Positions 39,901-54,900 of a stretch of 64,000 nt of DNA are shown here, piece by piece. A model generated the notes under the pieces. It searched no databases and had not been told where the DNA came from. It worked only from the letters and a program-made list of their open reading frames with translations. How positions within the stretch are numbered: position 1 is the first letter of the stretch; the number at the start of each line of letters is the position of its first letter. The DNA is from Sipunculus nudus (lineage: Eukaryota > Annelida > Sipuncula > Golfingiida > Sipunculidae): positions 92,745,642-92,809,641 of the forward strand of contig CM049306.1 in NCBI GenBank assembly GCA_026874595.1, read 5' to 3'. Made by a program: the position numbers and the translations under genes.

Positions 39901-42900
39901 TTTTTCTGTCATTCTATTTTATGGTATTTTGGTTTTGATTATCTGTGAATTTAACACTTTTTAACAAGTGAATATTGTTAGGTCATCAGACGAAATAACA
40001 AAATAAACATTTCTAAATTACAAAAATCTGCCAGCCCAGGGCTATAAGACTAATTTACGCTTATATCAAACACGTCATATTATTAAACCATGAATTTTCA
40101 CATATATAAAACAAGAAACATGAGTGTCTTTGAAAAATGCATACGAGGCGTCGCATACATTGAGTTTCTGCTCTGCTGTTCTATGACTTGTTAAGAAACC
40201 ATTCACGCGACTGACAGATTTATTCTAAGGAAAAAATTTATAGACCTAGCGTTTTTAAACATGCATGTGTTGTAGCAAGAGTCTGTAAGATTCTGTTTAT
40301 TTGTTCTAAGGACATTTTAAACAGAAATTGTACATAAAATAATGAGGATAATAAGTTAAATGTTAATTTTCAGGAAACGCTTGTATTTTGTCCATATTTT
40401 GAAAAACCGAAAAAACTAAAGTGTAAGATTCATTCTGACTTTAAAAATAAAGTTTAACAGTGTCATAATTACTAACCTTGATGAGTTACCTATATCAAGG
40501 GAAAAGCGTAAGCAAACAAATTTACCCTTTAAGTCTGATACCCAAGACATGTTTATGACTAAGGTAGTTTCGTTCGCGTTCACCAGGTGGCGGGTTGGTA
40601 CAGTATTCAAAGAGCTGTGCTGGTAATCATCGTGAAGAACGTGCCTGTATACAACCTACTGACGGCCGCTACCAATGTCACTTACCGATAACAAACGTTC
40701 ATTGTCAAAAGGTACGTTGAATAGTGCGGTCACTCAAAACAAACTTTGAAACTGAATATTGCAGCGGTATCATTTTTCGCATTCTGTAGAAATTGGTAAA
40801 TCAGTATGTTGACACATAATGCAAGTGACCTGCATATGTCACGATTTTTAAGAAGATAAAGTTATAGTCCTTCAAGCGAGTCACAACTGTGACCTCATAA
40901 TTTTTGGGTTTATTCTGAATAAACATTAAATTTCTATATATACAACGTCCATTAAAAGCTATTTACACGTGCTTTTCCTCAACGAGAAATTCTTCACATT
41001 TAAAATCTACCTTTACACATGGAAGATTGTGTAGATTAAACAATAAGAAAGGATACAAATTAGATTACCTATGTTTTATTTCGTACTTATTTAGTTAAGC
41101 TGTCATTTTTAATTTCGTACTTATTTAGTAAAGCTGCCATTTAAGCTGGTTGCTTTTTTCATACACACACACCCTCACACATACATAAAAAAATCATAGT
41201 TTCCTTGAATCTTCTTTAAAGATCAATAATGTTTTCGTATGCTCAACGTACATGGCTAAACTGCAAGCATGCTAACCACTATTATGTAATAAATTAAATT
41301 GAACGGCCAGATAACAAGGTTTTTTTTTCCCTAATTGGTGTAACTAGAAATATTTGTGTTTTGATGATAAAACCAATTTTCCATTACCAATGTCATGCAG
41401 GTAGAAATATGTGGACCTGATCGATACGGGGAGGACTGTTCAGGGAAGTGCGGCCAATGCTCGCAGGGCAGGTGCTCGTCACGTGACGGTCATTGTCCAA
41501 GAGAAATGTGTAAGCCGGGATATCAAGGGATTAAATGTGACCAACGTAAGTACGATAAAACGAATCGGCTCAATAATTTTTGCGTAAAGTTGCTTACAGG
41601 AAAAAGGGGAATAACCTCGCCAACTGGATCCGCGCCAAAAAGAACTTTTCGCTGGCCCAGTTTCTGTTCTGTAGTTCTCACGTGATTCTGCTAGCGATAA
41701 AAAACATGCAACGACAGCACCCAAACAAATAACAACCCAAATAAGTGGGAGGAAACAATAACGATTACTATATATAACTAATCCAAATGTGCATACATAG
41801 CTTTAATGATGCAAAGCTGGATCTGCATGTTCAGTTATATCAGGATGGAATAGGAATACTCTGGAAAACAATTTTTTTTTTCCAGAGTGCGTCGAAAACC
41901 AGAACTTTTTATCGTATGTTGAATGCTCTCACCACTGAGCTGCCGTTTCACTTGGCCATTTACAGTCATTATTTTTACTTCAAGCTTGTCCGTGTTTAAC
42001 ACATAAAGTAGGCTTGCCTGTGACGTTTCATGCCACGACCTCATTTGGATGGTTCTAATAAAATGACTTCAAAATACAGAAGGCGTGAGAAGCTGGATGG
42101 AAGTTGGCATCTGTTTAAGATGAAAGTCGCAAATAATAAGACCTAGTTAATGTCAAAGATGTCATCGTCGGGGATCAATACAAACAGAAACATGTCCCAA
42201 ATATCCTGTAAATATTAAAGACAGTTCTTTCTTCAGCTCACAAGGGTTTAACACAAATTGATCAATGGGTGAGCGTTATCACAAGCATCACTGGACCCGT
42301 CCCTTGTTATCTGTCTGACAGACCTTTCCACAAATGAAGTTTGGTTCCTTGCTGTCTATACACCAATATTATGCTATAATCACTTGGTGATACTAAGGCT
42401 TAAAACAATGTTTCAAACTTTCTACTTCGCCGCTTTCAATCATGCTCTTATTTACCTAATTATTGTCAATCACCTGTGATTCAGCTCTATCTATTGGTAA
42501 GTCGTTTTCGCTGATCTTAAATGTAGGCCTGTATAAAAAAGCCCAGGCCAACCATCATATCGATGATTGTAATGAAAAGGTTATATTAACTAATTAATTA
42601 GGAAATAAGCATGTCTTGAAAAAGCCTAAATTTTCCAACATCTGGCATTCTTTTACACAGGGTGCATCAACAAGTGGGGACTAAACTGTGCACACCAATG
42701 CGGCCGCTGCGCGGAAGGCCAATGTGACGTCACTACCGGCAGGTGCCCCGGCGGACGATGTGAAGACGGTTACCGTGGACCACTCTGTACTGAAGGTAAG
42801 ATCCACTAGGCTTCATTCAAAATGGGTCATGTATATAAAGTAGACATCGTCCATACAATCATTATTAAGGTCGGTGATTATAATATTAGGCTTTGAAGGA

Positions 42901-45900
42901 GTATAACACAATACGCGAATATACAATGAGAGCGTGAATTATCATTTTGGCCCACCGTCATTCATTGTCCCTCGCCAAACTAAGCTGTCAATCACATTAC
43001 CCGTGCAGGGGCGGATCCAGGATTTGGGAAAGGGGGTGGGGGGTCCAACTCAAGAGGCCTTATGAAACCCTAAAAAAAGGTCCCCAGATCTGGAAAAAGG
43101 GGGTCCAGGCCGCAAAATTTTGTCTAAAGCCCTTAAAAAAAGTTGTTTCTGATAAAAAAGGGGGGTCCGGACCCCCTGGACCCCGCCCCCCCCCCCGGAT
43201 CCGCTACTGCCGTGCAAGACTATTTGTATTTGGAACGAATTTCTACTAACAAACATCAAGAGTTATACTAGAATCGTTCCCGTTTGGTGTAATTGAAAAA
43301 GAAACCATTTAGTGGTTGGGTTGGTTTATTTCCATCAACACGCTACCTTTGTTAAAAAAATAGGAGTCAATTTACTTCATCATCGCTATTTTAAGAGCAG
43401 ATTCGACTTTGCATGTGGTGCCACTCTTGCGGACTGGTATTCATTACACTGATAATGAAAACACTTTTTTCCCGAGCTAAAGAATTAATATTTAAAGCGG
43501 GATAGTTGGGACTTTTGTAAGGGCGGATTTACCTTTGACACCAAATATCTACTACCTTTGTAAGGGTCAAAACTCCTGGAGAGGTTTGCCTTTTAATAAA
43601 AAAAAGCAAAAAAAAAAAACACTGCAAAGAATGTATATTCTCATAGTAAGGATAATTTAAACATCGTAACCCTCCCTGTATCTGCCCCAGATAGGGGATT
43701 GGTGCTTTGTGTACAATACCTGTATGTAATTACTCACAATTTAAAGATCATTCTCCTGAGTCCACTTGTAGTGTTCTAACATACCTATCAAAGGTGTCTT
43801 TTTCTATTTAACTCCACCAGAAAACCATGTATCTGACATATTTGCTGTGACTTTGCAACTTGAATGATAAAACCGGAACCGCGTGTACTACAGGATTATC
43901 GGCAAATAACTGAACTTCGCCATTTTAAACGGCTATTTCGTCATTTTCAAACCCGATTAGCATTGTGCTTGGGAAAACAACAGCAAGTTGTGTAGGACAA
44001 AACAGGCATTTTAGACATTTTTGTTGGTTTACAACTTTCATACAATTAGGAAAGGTATAGACATGATGTCCCTTTCACGTGTTGAGTGCAGAACATTAGA
44101 TTATATTCGTCACGCGAGTGCAACACACTCGTGGGAGCCTCTTTAACAATTAACCCACCCCCCAACACATACACTAAATAACTCCTAGATATTCACTCCT
44201 AAGGAGAATTACCACCCCCTCCCCGGAAACAATTACCTCAGAGAAATTACCCGCGACATTTACCCCACGCACGTATACTCCCGAGACAATTACCCAAATT
44301 AATACTCTCTTATTTATTTTATGAACAAATCGGCTGAAAATGGATAAAAATATTTGCTTGGCGTGATCACAGAGATCTACAATTATATTTGACTGTTTGC
44401 AGAGTGTCCCAACGGGAGGTGTGAACCAACCTGTCCCGCCTGTACAAGTCTACAGTGTGCAACGAACCAAGGTACGTGTAATTTTCAATTATACTTAAAT
44501 TATACTGTCAATACAAGAAAGACTCAAATATTTCATTTTATTCATGTTGATTTAGTTTCATTTCCTTAATATTCTTGGTACTATAAAACTAATTTATTTT
44601 TGTATTCTTCATCCATATCATATTGTTCATATAGTTGAAGACATTATAATTCGTTGACAGAAGTAACACATTGGTGCACTGAACTGGGAAGACGTAACTT
44701 AATCTTAACATTTAAAACTGCCGAATAAGGACGGTTGTAAATCAGTTAGGGTCCTTCCATTGAAACGGTTACTTATTGTATGTAAACGTGAAATTCCACT
44801 GAATTATGATCACACCAAAGTTCAGCGTTAAAATCAACAGTCAAGGAAGGCTTCTATATTTGCAATATATGTAAATGTGTGAAGCAGGATTTAAGGCACA
44901 GTATATCAGGAAATATCGGACATGGCAGAGGTCCAGTTAACCCAAACACCACATGGCTAACGATCGGTACAACCCCCCCCCCCCCCCTTCTTTTATTATG
45001 TTACTGGGATTAATTTTATACGGTCTTTTTATTTTTACTAACGTGTGTTGTTCCGATAATGAATCCCTTGGATATTAGATCGGATTAACAATGTGTCCAA
45101 TGAAAGATTTCTATGTCTAATTTACATATAAGTATGACCTCCTCTTTATTTAATTCATTGCACATCTCTGACATGTCTATATCAGACTGTCGTACCCCGG
45201 ACAAGGCGTCATTCTCATCCCTTTGTAATGATCTAATCCAAGAAACACTGACAGACACGCTGGATTTTTCTATCCAGATATAGATCACTTCTGTATGGCT
45301 ATCAGACTGCAAGATACCAGTCACCATTCTCCTTTCTTGACTGAATTAAGAGCTGTTTCTGAAACCTAACAGTTAAATGTATGACTTTGTCAATCAGACT
45401 TAGAAGACCACGTAGCGTGAAGACTACATCTGTTTTATAATAGACTACATAACATATATTGATAGGGAGAGGGAGGTTTATTAGGTATATATATTAAAAC
45501 TTATCGTTAATTTTAAAGTGCAGATGGCCGACATGCATGTTTTTCCTACCAATGTCTTTACAACTTTACCAGAATCTCATAGTGGGCCCGTCACAGATCA
45601 AGAAGGTGAACACACACGGGGTGAGATGTTGGTCTGTCATGTGGTGCTAGGAATTTAATAGTATCCCAGCTTTAATGTAGATGAAGCCTAATATAGATTA
45701 TAGATATCCATGCCACTGATTGTTGTGTCATGCATATGTGGTACAAGCAATTTCTGTTAGCCGTGTATGAGAAACGTGAACTTGTTGACAATAGATAAAA
45801 TATGTTATGAGGAGTTTCACACTATTGTTTCACGTGTACCTTTTAATTTGTTGATCCTTTTACTTTTAAAAGGCACCACGCTGTCATGTAATTTCTTACA

Positions 45901-48900
45901 GTACAGAGTTGGGGGAATTAAAGATGGTATTATTTTATATATTGCAGTTCCGTAATTCTGGATCACGTTCAGCATGATTAAGGACCCATCCGGAAAAGTC
46001 CGTGTAGATTAGCGTAAGCCCTGTTCATAGCGTTTATAAAGAGGGAGCATTTGTAATTCACAGTGGCGTCTGTTCATGTCATTGGTAATCAAAAGGGACG
46101 TCCTCACCTGTGAACTTAGGGAAAGCAAGTATATAAATTGTAGTGGGTCGCTGGTACTCTGATTTACAAATAGAAGCCCTTAGGCGACTTTTTTTTAGAC
46201 TTAAACGGCTTTACGTGTCGTTTATTTCGTAATCAAGCTATTTGCCTTCGAGTGTGTGTGACGTTCGCTGATTCCATTGCTAGCAGACCAGTTTGCTTAT
46301 ATCTTTAGATGTCAATTCGGTGTCCAGAATAGCTGAGGAGGCCTCTTTAAAACCATGGGGTGAACCATTGGCTTATGACAGCAGGCTAATATTTAGTACT
46401 GTGTCGTTAGCGATATAAGGAGAGGCATTAACCATGTGGTTGGTCTAACAGTGATTAATTGAATGTACCCTGCAAAGCCGTCAGAGGGACTCTCACGGCC
46501 AACTGTGATATGCAGGCAGGTAGCAGCAGTATCAGTCTATGTTTACAGAGACAGAGAACACTACATACTTTCTGGTGGGGCCCTGCCAGTTATTACTAAA
46601 TGCCCCTCCTTTGGCCACATGAGCATACATAATCTAGCTAACAAAGTCTGTCTGAACTATAAAAACATAATTGTTTTCTTGCTCCAATAAGAGAACTAGA
46701 CCACCATAGGTCGAACGCTTGCCGGAAATTGTTATTGATATACAGACGGAGAGATAGAAGATACTATCTATTCTATATTTTGCGACCTGTAGAGAGGGAA
46801 CAGACAAACAAACAGACAGACAAACAGACATCCGCGACTGTCCAACCAGCCGGAGATTTCCGGCAAGCAGTGAAATATATTATCCATGTGCATAGTAACG
46901 AAGCGATGAGAGCAAGTTTCTAACATGTTGCTTAGGGTCAAGGTCACAGGGAGCAGTAAGTTTTGAGAGCCTTTCTTCTGATGGGCTGTTAGGTTTCAGG
47001 CACATTCATCATGGAAATTCAAGTATTAGATTTACTGCTTGGTCCATACAATAGTGCCACCTAGTTACTAAGCAGAAAGTTCAGGCAAAATAATGGCTCC
47101 AGGCGGGGCTTCTGGCGACCTGCACATTTTCTTATTTCAACTTATTTAAAATGGTTTTCGCAACCAAGTTAGGATTCTAGTGTGTTTATTTTAAGCTAAT
47201 TATATTATTAATTTGAAAAAAAAATAATTGTCCTCGCACGCACACCATGATTTAATATAGAGTGCTTGTAACCTCATTTGGAGGCTTACTACGCAAGCTA
47301 GTAGTGACGTTGTGCTCACTTCAGTCTGACTATTGAATCCGTTTGTCACCAAGGGAACCCAGTGTTTTGTGACCGTGGCGCGTGTTAGCAGAGCTGCGTG
47401 GATCATTTATTTCAACGGACATTTATGGACATCTCTTGAAATGAGTTATATTCGATAGAGAAAACCTGATTAAATTGGCATATGGAATGAAATTTTTCTC
47501 ACTTAAATTTGTATACACTTAAATAAACTTAAAAATGTTTTTACTTGTATATACTTATGGAAAAGAAACACTGCACAGCTGTGCCAGGATGAGGTTAAAT
47601 TTATTGTTTAATATACTTTTTTAATACAGTTTTATTCTGCGTGTGTGTTAATGAAGTCTGTTTGCAGGTGAAGTGTCGGGGGGGGGGGATGTTTCAGCTT
47701 TCCGTTTAAAAATAGGATAAAAACCAGAGACTGGTATACCATATATACAGGGTAACCCGTTCATGTTGCAAACATAATAAATTGTTATCCGAAAAGAAAC
47801 AATTGCATGTGAATATCAGCTAATTAATCATTCAAATTTAGAAATTTGATGAAACAAATATTAAAAGGTTCAAGGATAAAAAATATGGACAGAGTATAAA
47901 TATTGTTGTTTTTTTTGTTCTGATCTGTCTAGTTGATAATGAAAATTTGTGCATTATTTTAGCAAACATAGAATCAATGGGTGTTTGTATTTTCCGCTTT
48001 CGGGACCATAGAAAAATAATTTTAACGGGATGGCCCTGGTAGACATTTAATTCATTACAAGAGCGTCATGTCTGACGCGATTTCAGACAGTTCAAATGAC
48101 CCGACATCGTGTGACCACAGAAATTAAATTCTCTCGAATGCACTGGCTAAAATGAATACGCATTTGTTCGAAATTAAGTAAAGGAAGGCTAATGCTATAA
48201 CCCCCCTCCCTCCCCCCGCACTGCACCGTTCCGGCAGCTCAAAGAAAAATAAATGTTAATGAAATCTCAATTATGAAATAGTATTTAAAAGATCATGGTA
48301 ACGGGGTGAACATTTTCCCTTGGTGGGGATCTACAAAATATTTTCTCATCTGAAGCGAAATCTTCTTTTTAGACGAAACTTGTCCTGACTCCTGGGAACC
48401 GTACGGGAACGAGTGCTTTTGGGTCGTATCACATAGAAAAGAGTGGAATGCTGCACGTGACCACTGCAGTAGTATCGGTGGATATTTGGCAAGGATAACC
48501 TCACAAGGATTAAATGATTTCCTCACACCGCTATTACAGTTAAGGCCATCCTGGTTTAATCTAAGGCGTGACGAAGATGGTCAGTGGACGGACGGAACCA
48601 CAAGAACGGTAGGTAAAGCAATGGAAGAATTAAGGAATCCAAGTAAGCTTAGGAGCAGTTGCAGTGTTTGTGTATGTTTGTGTAGAATTCGTGTCATAGA
48701 AAGGGCAGGAGCTTGAAACATTAAAAACACACCGCCCCCTACATAAATAGTTTTTTTTCAGTCCTTTCGCACACAGATTCTACCCCACATACTTTTTGAA
48801 TTTTTAAACAGATTATACAAATCCGTGAAGAAGGTTTTTTAATGTTTAAGTCCAACAATTGTTTAGATGAAATGTTTGTTGACATTCGTGGCTCTTGTGG

Positions 48901-51900
48901 AGCAAAGATCGTAGGACTGTACTTTTCAGGAAAGATGTGGAAAAACGGAATAAAATAGTGGAAAAACGGAATAAAATAGTATTGCGAACGTATAACTGTG
49001 TAAAATCACACTTTGAATCTGGGAATTATTTTGAATACTTAATGTCACAAAAGTTAAAATTACCGTTGCTTTACCAAAATTGATAAAAATGATGATGAAT
49101 ACTCCGTATTGCTTGCGGTCTGACTAATTCACCATCTATGATTCTTAAAGGGCTGGTGGCACTCTCCCTTTTGGAATAAAGTTTCTTCTCACAAAATATT
49201 AACAAAACAAATATTGCTGTGACCTGTATTGTTCAGCACTAGAATGTTATCCGCCACTGAGCTGTAAAGGGCTGAACCCCACTGACAGTGAGCTTTTGAA
49301 AGACGGACGGACTGCTAGGACTGCCTAGTTCACATGTTCATATGATCCTTAAGCTTATGTGCGTTTCCTGTTTATTAATCTAATAATAAAGTCTTAGTGT
49401 CAGTCAGTATAAACTAATATAATACAATCTGGTCACGTGTTTCATACTCAGTTAAGAAGAGTTTCTGTTTTATGAGTACACTAAATGTATAGGCAAATAT
49501 ATATTTAATCATTTACATATTCAAATATATAACAAGTAGGATTATTTCCAACCCACATGGGCCTAATATATCAGTTTGTATCGAAGCGCAGCCCTCCCCG
49601 ACCCGCAAATACATGAAACCAACCCTTTTTTATTAGGTTTCTGACCCTCCACCAAATACAAGTGTACACAGCTTGTGAATTTGGGTGCAGTGGACAACAT
49701 TTCCATTATCTCAGTAATCTCCTATTTGAATTAATATAATAATGTTATATTTAACCCAGAGATCATATATCTTTCATTTAAGGTGACGTATACGAACTGG
49801 GCTATTTCTGAACCAAACAACGCAGGCGGTTCCGAGGACTGTGCTAATATGTTCATAATGGGAACCTGGAACGATGGTAACTGCAACGTGCAGAAGAATT
49901 TTATATGCGCGAGAGAAAGAGGTAGGTTTGTAGTTAATTCTCATAGTTTCTGTCAACTGACGTCGACAAATTCATCTCGGTCTCAAAGACCTCTTTCGAA
50001 ATGGAGACGCTTTTGCCTGAAACCCAATATTCACTATATACAGTAAATAAGATTAAAAAAAGTGTACATGAATATCCTAAATTATGCTGATGAATAAAAT
50101 TGATAAAAATGACTTAAATCCGGCTGTTCTATTGCGGCGGTCGGGACAAGGAAATTTAGGGTTAAACCGGGTAGAAGACAACACTGCATCTGTATATTTT
50201 GCAGGTGTTAATTAAGACAGCGGTTCAGAGAGATTTGGACAAAGAGGAAAATATAGTAATATAAATATACCCAAATTAATCATCTCTTTGCGTCCTTCTG
50301 TATCTTGCACCTTCAGCTGAAACAATTTGCATCCCCGTTTGCATCCTACCCAGTCCCCATCCTACATTCGAGTTTTCTTATCACTGGACTACTATTTTAT
50401 TTTAATCTGTTAATTGTTCAAGTCACTTTTCATGATGCTTGTGTGTCATTTTGAGAGTAGACTCATGTGAGCACACCATTGAGAAACACTGCTATTAGTT
50501 AAGCCAATGGCGAACTGGTCTGTGGCGGATGAAGCTAGCCTTTATTCAAGAGGTCGGCTTTAGCGCGGTGCCAAGACGCAGGAGGTTTGGGGATAAAACA
50601 TTATGTTCGTCGAGTAATGTTTGCACGTGTTCAAAAATATACAAAACTAGTTTGTAACCAACCTGTGCAAATTTATAGAGCTGGCGTTAAGGTGTTAGAA
50701 GTCAGCTTGCACTTGTCCAGATACAATGATATTGTCAGGGTTATGTTGTTAGACAGGCTGTAAACTCTGAGGTTAGATTAGGGTAGCTTCATAACTTTGG
50801 CAAGAGAACTGGAAGTAGCCTGTAGATTTTCAGTCGATAGCCTAACGAGGTAGTCAGGAAGCCTTACGAGGAAGCTAGAGAACTTTACTCTGCAGGATAG
50901 GGTGACACATGACTCTGTCCTATGGAGTGGAAGGTGACTCAGAACACTATTTCACTAAGAACACTGCCTTTAATCCGAAACGTAACCAACCGCCAGAAAA
51001 CACAGTGAATCGAAGTAGGTTCAAGCGAAAGTCTGCACCATTGACCATGATACGTACACTCAGAGGAGTTCCTGTTATGAGAGTTACGAGTTCGTGGACA
51101 CGGGTAGTGATACATAACCAGGTAATGCCAGTATAGCAGAGGCATCAAAGAGTGGGAGGCTGGTTGATTGGAGGCATAACTCCCAATTGTGAAGAGCCCA
51201 CATGACCATTTAACATCTGTCATATTAACCTACTTGCATGTCGCTGATCCACACACACAGCAAACAAAAAAGACGCAGCCAGAGAATAGGTTTAATGTTG
51301 TGCATCTGGACTAGTAATAAAAGCAAAAGTAAATTGTATTTTTGTTCTCCATTTCGGGAGAAAGCCTTTCATCATGTGCCATTACTTTTCATATTCGTTA
51401 TATGTTTCTTTGCTCTGTGTACGCACTGGTGTGCCCAAAAGCCAATTACATTCAGTACAGATGAAAGAACAAATGTACCTGTCGCTGTAGACATATTTTG
51501 TTTTTCAGGATCTTCGTCAGATACAGCAGCAGGATCGGCGACCGATCAAACGCAAGTCATGCCAGGCAATAAGGAGGGCAAGTGTTCACAAAACGATCGT
51601 TATAAATGTTAATATTGTGTACATTATAATTAATTCTATCATAATAGTTATAAAAAAAAATCTGTTTGATCAAGGAACCAGGTACACGGCAAAAGAAAAA
51701 AAACGTACAACAAAGACAGTTCAAGTTGATCATCGACAACACGGACATTTAATCCTCTTTTCTTTCCACGACGAACCTTTGACATTTTACAATGGTTGCT
51801 TGTACTTTGTTATTTTTTGAACATGTTGACAGTGATGTACATTTAAGCAAAATAGATATATGATTTAAGAAAATGTATGTATGTACACTGAAAATAAACA

Positions 51901-54900
51901 TATCAGTGTAGACAAAAGGCACACTTGTAAGAGGACCTGGATTTTATAGCTGATTTGCTTATTGTACAGAGCCTTCATCGGAACCAGCGAAGCCGGCGAC
52001 TGGCCAGAAACAAACTAGACCAAATGTCAAGCTAAGTAAGTGTTCACTTTCCACAATGCGCCTAACTCCGGATATGCTTATGAATGGAAAATTTGCATTA
52101 TCTTATTATTGTAGGGAATTTTAACCAGTCATGTTTCACTCACAAACGATTGCGCCTTTAAGGGGTTCCCCGGTGTTATAATCCAGCAACTGGGATTACA
52201 CACACCAAGGACCCGCAGTAGTAAATCACACAGTCTGGTTGACACCAGGATTATTGTCTTCAAGCCCTTGTCACGTAGTCCGAAACCGAAACCGATGTAC
52301 TTAGCACTAAGCTAGCATTAAAAATATGGGCGGTAACCTCCGTAGAAATAAATCTTTAAAAGAAATCTGCGGAAGTCAATGGTTCGGCGAACTGTTGTAT
52401 GCATTCTCGTATTTCTGTATTGTTAAATAATGCATAGCCATATCATAAACATAAACACTCGTACACATTATTGCAAGTGTCTGAAAGATTGTCGCTTAGC
52501 AATCACATTTGAGCACACCTTCCTAACCGTATAATTATATTATATACCTGTGGTTCTAATTATAAAACTGATTTGTATGTACTAGACCATATTGTGCTAT
52601 AACTTGAAGGTTGTGCAAACATATAACGGTATATTTTACGATATGATATATTCGCCCATAGAAAATTTAGAAATATAGGTTTTGTGTAGGCCGTGCACAA
52701 CTCTTGTTGGAAAAAATATCTGTATATTGCTAGCAACTAATTAGAAGCTGTGTGATCTGTTGTATAATCAGCAATTTATTGTCTCATGAAAACGGATTTC
52801 AGGATCATTATCCTGTGTTTTCTACTTTATATTTGCAGAAACAACCAAAGATATTTGTCTCGTACAGGAAGTTCACAGCTTTTAATGTGACTGTAAATTA
52901 AATGTGAATTTAATTTAAGGTGACCATAATTCTTTTCTAGACCAAGCATCGCACAGCCCGAACATCGGCCGAACAGAATTTACCTTTTGTTCCACGTTCA
53001 AAGTCTTCCATGGTTGCTCAAAGATCATTTTGTGTGGCAGGTCCCACTTTGTAAAATTCATTACCTTTGCAATCAAGAAAACTAAGAACATAGCCACTTA
53101 AAAAAATACTCAAGATATACTTATTTGTTCAATATTTTTATGGCCTGTGATTTTGCAGATGTGCTGATAATATTTTTTAGTACACCAGTCAGTCACATGA
53201 AGGTCCTATGTATGTCAATTGACACAACTGCAAAATGACACACTATATTCACCTAAGCGGTAGGGCCAACATAAGGCAGCATATTATAAATCACAGAAGC
53301 AAATCATTTCTTCCCCAGGTTGTCCTAGGGGATGGTGGGCTAACGGAGGCCAATGCTACAAATTTGTGTGGATCAAACAGAACTGGGATCAGGCTCGTCA
53401 GTATTGCAGGATACTCGGTGCAGATTTGGCCCGAATCCCCTCCGCTGAAGTTAATACGGCTCTAAGTAAATGGATACCGGAAAAAGCATGGTTTTACTTA
53501 AATGATAAAGAACAAGAGGGCCAGTTCACTGACGGAACAGCAGGACCGGTATGTATACATCAGTGTTTATTCGTAGAACCGGAACATTACTTTTACCGAT
53601 GGCAAGCTTGTCCATATTCCCCGTTTCTAGAGAATCTTAAAAAATCAAGATGTCTGTTTCTTTTTTTTCTTTCCAGTATTAAGAACGAATAATGTTATAG
53701 CTCAGCTGGATGAAATTCTTCAGATCTTTAGCAATCACTCTTTGTCCGTCGTAAGTCTTACCATTCCTCCATCTGTCGGTCCATTCAGATCGTAACCATA
53801 AGGCCAAGGAAGTTCACACTTTACATGCTGACAGGCTCCGACAGGTTCTCTATGGAAACCAAAAAATATGTCACTGTGACCTATAATATTCTGTAAGTTA
53901 AACAGCGTAAACTTCAGAATCCATCCATTAGTCTGTTAACGGGGCTCAAATCGTAACAGAAATGGCCAGAACTTCTCACTTTACATGCTACATCACTCTC
54001 TACAATCGACCTTTAACCTTACAGTTAAGTCCTCTCTGACACTATGCAGAGGGTCGTGTGACTACTTATCGGTCTCGGTTAACTAATAACGAGTCTCACC
54101 TATCGTTAACAATATGGTTGCGCCCATATGAGCGGACTGTCAGCTTGAGCGGTTGTACTAAATTTAGCACACAAAGGTGGTATCTTGTGTTTTTAAATTC
54201 AAACACGTCATTTTCTTTGCCTCCGCAGCATTTCACTGAAACGGACGGATGATGAATTATGAAATCACTGCATCTCTGATTATCGCTCATTTGTCACATG
54301 TGTTTTTGTTTATATGTTGTTATATACAGACATGTTACGTACCACATGAACGGACCACAACACGATAATATCTTATAAGTATTTTCACATGTACAAAAAC
54401 AGTAGCTAAACTGTGCAGGAATTTGTAATAAACCTTCCAATACTTGAGCACCTATTTGCCGCGTAGTGTGTGATGCGGTGTACGTCCGGCGCATACCCAA
54501 GAACCCCCCCCCCAACGTAGCGTATGTGAGGCTATTCTCTCGAATAGCCGTGACGTCACGTGAATAGGTCCATGTTGAAAACTAAAGAAGAGTAGCACAA
54601 ATTGTAACCATACAGTAGCGGATCCGAGGGGGGGGGGGGGGGTCCAGGGGGTTTTCATCAGAAACAACTTTTTTTTATAGGCTTCAGAGAAAATTTTGCC
54701 GCCTGGACCCCCCCCCCCCCCCCCCCCCTTTTCAGACGTGAGGCCTTTTTTTTGGGTTTTCATTTGCCATAAGCCCCAGGATTTCAAACTCCAGACGCAG
54801 ACAGGTCCTCTATTGAAATCCAAAATTTACGCTCTTTACACAGCGCTTTACCTATAGGCCTACTAAATATTTGGTAAGCGCTGTTTGTTTTGACCTTGTA

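Noticed and set aside
52941-53033. Possible extra exon between linker 51970-52035 and CTLD3
   Set aside because: Acceptor and open frame exist, but the only donor leaves phase 2, which would break the frame into CTLD3.
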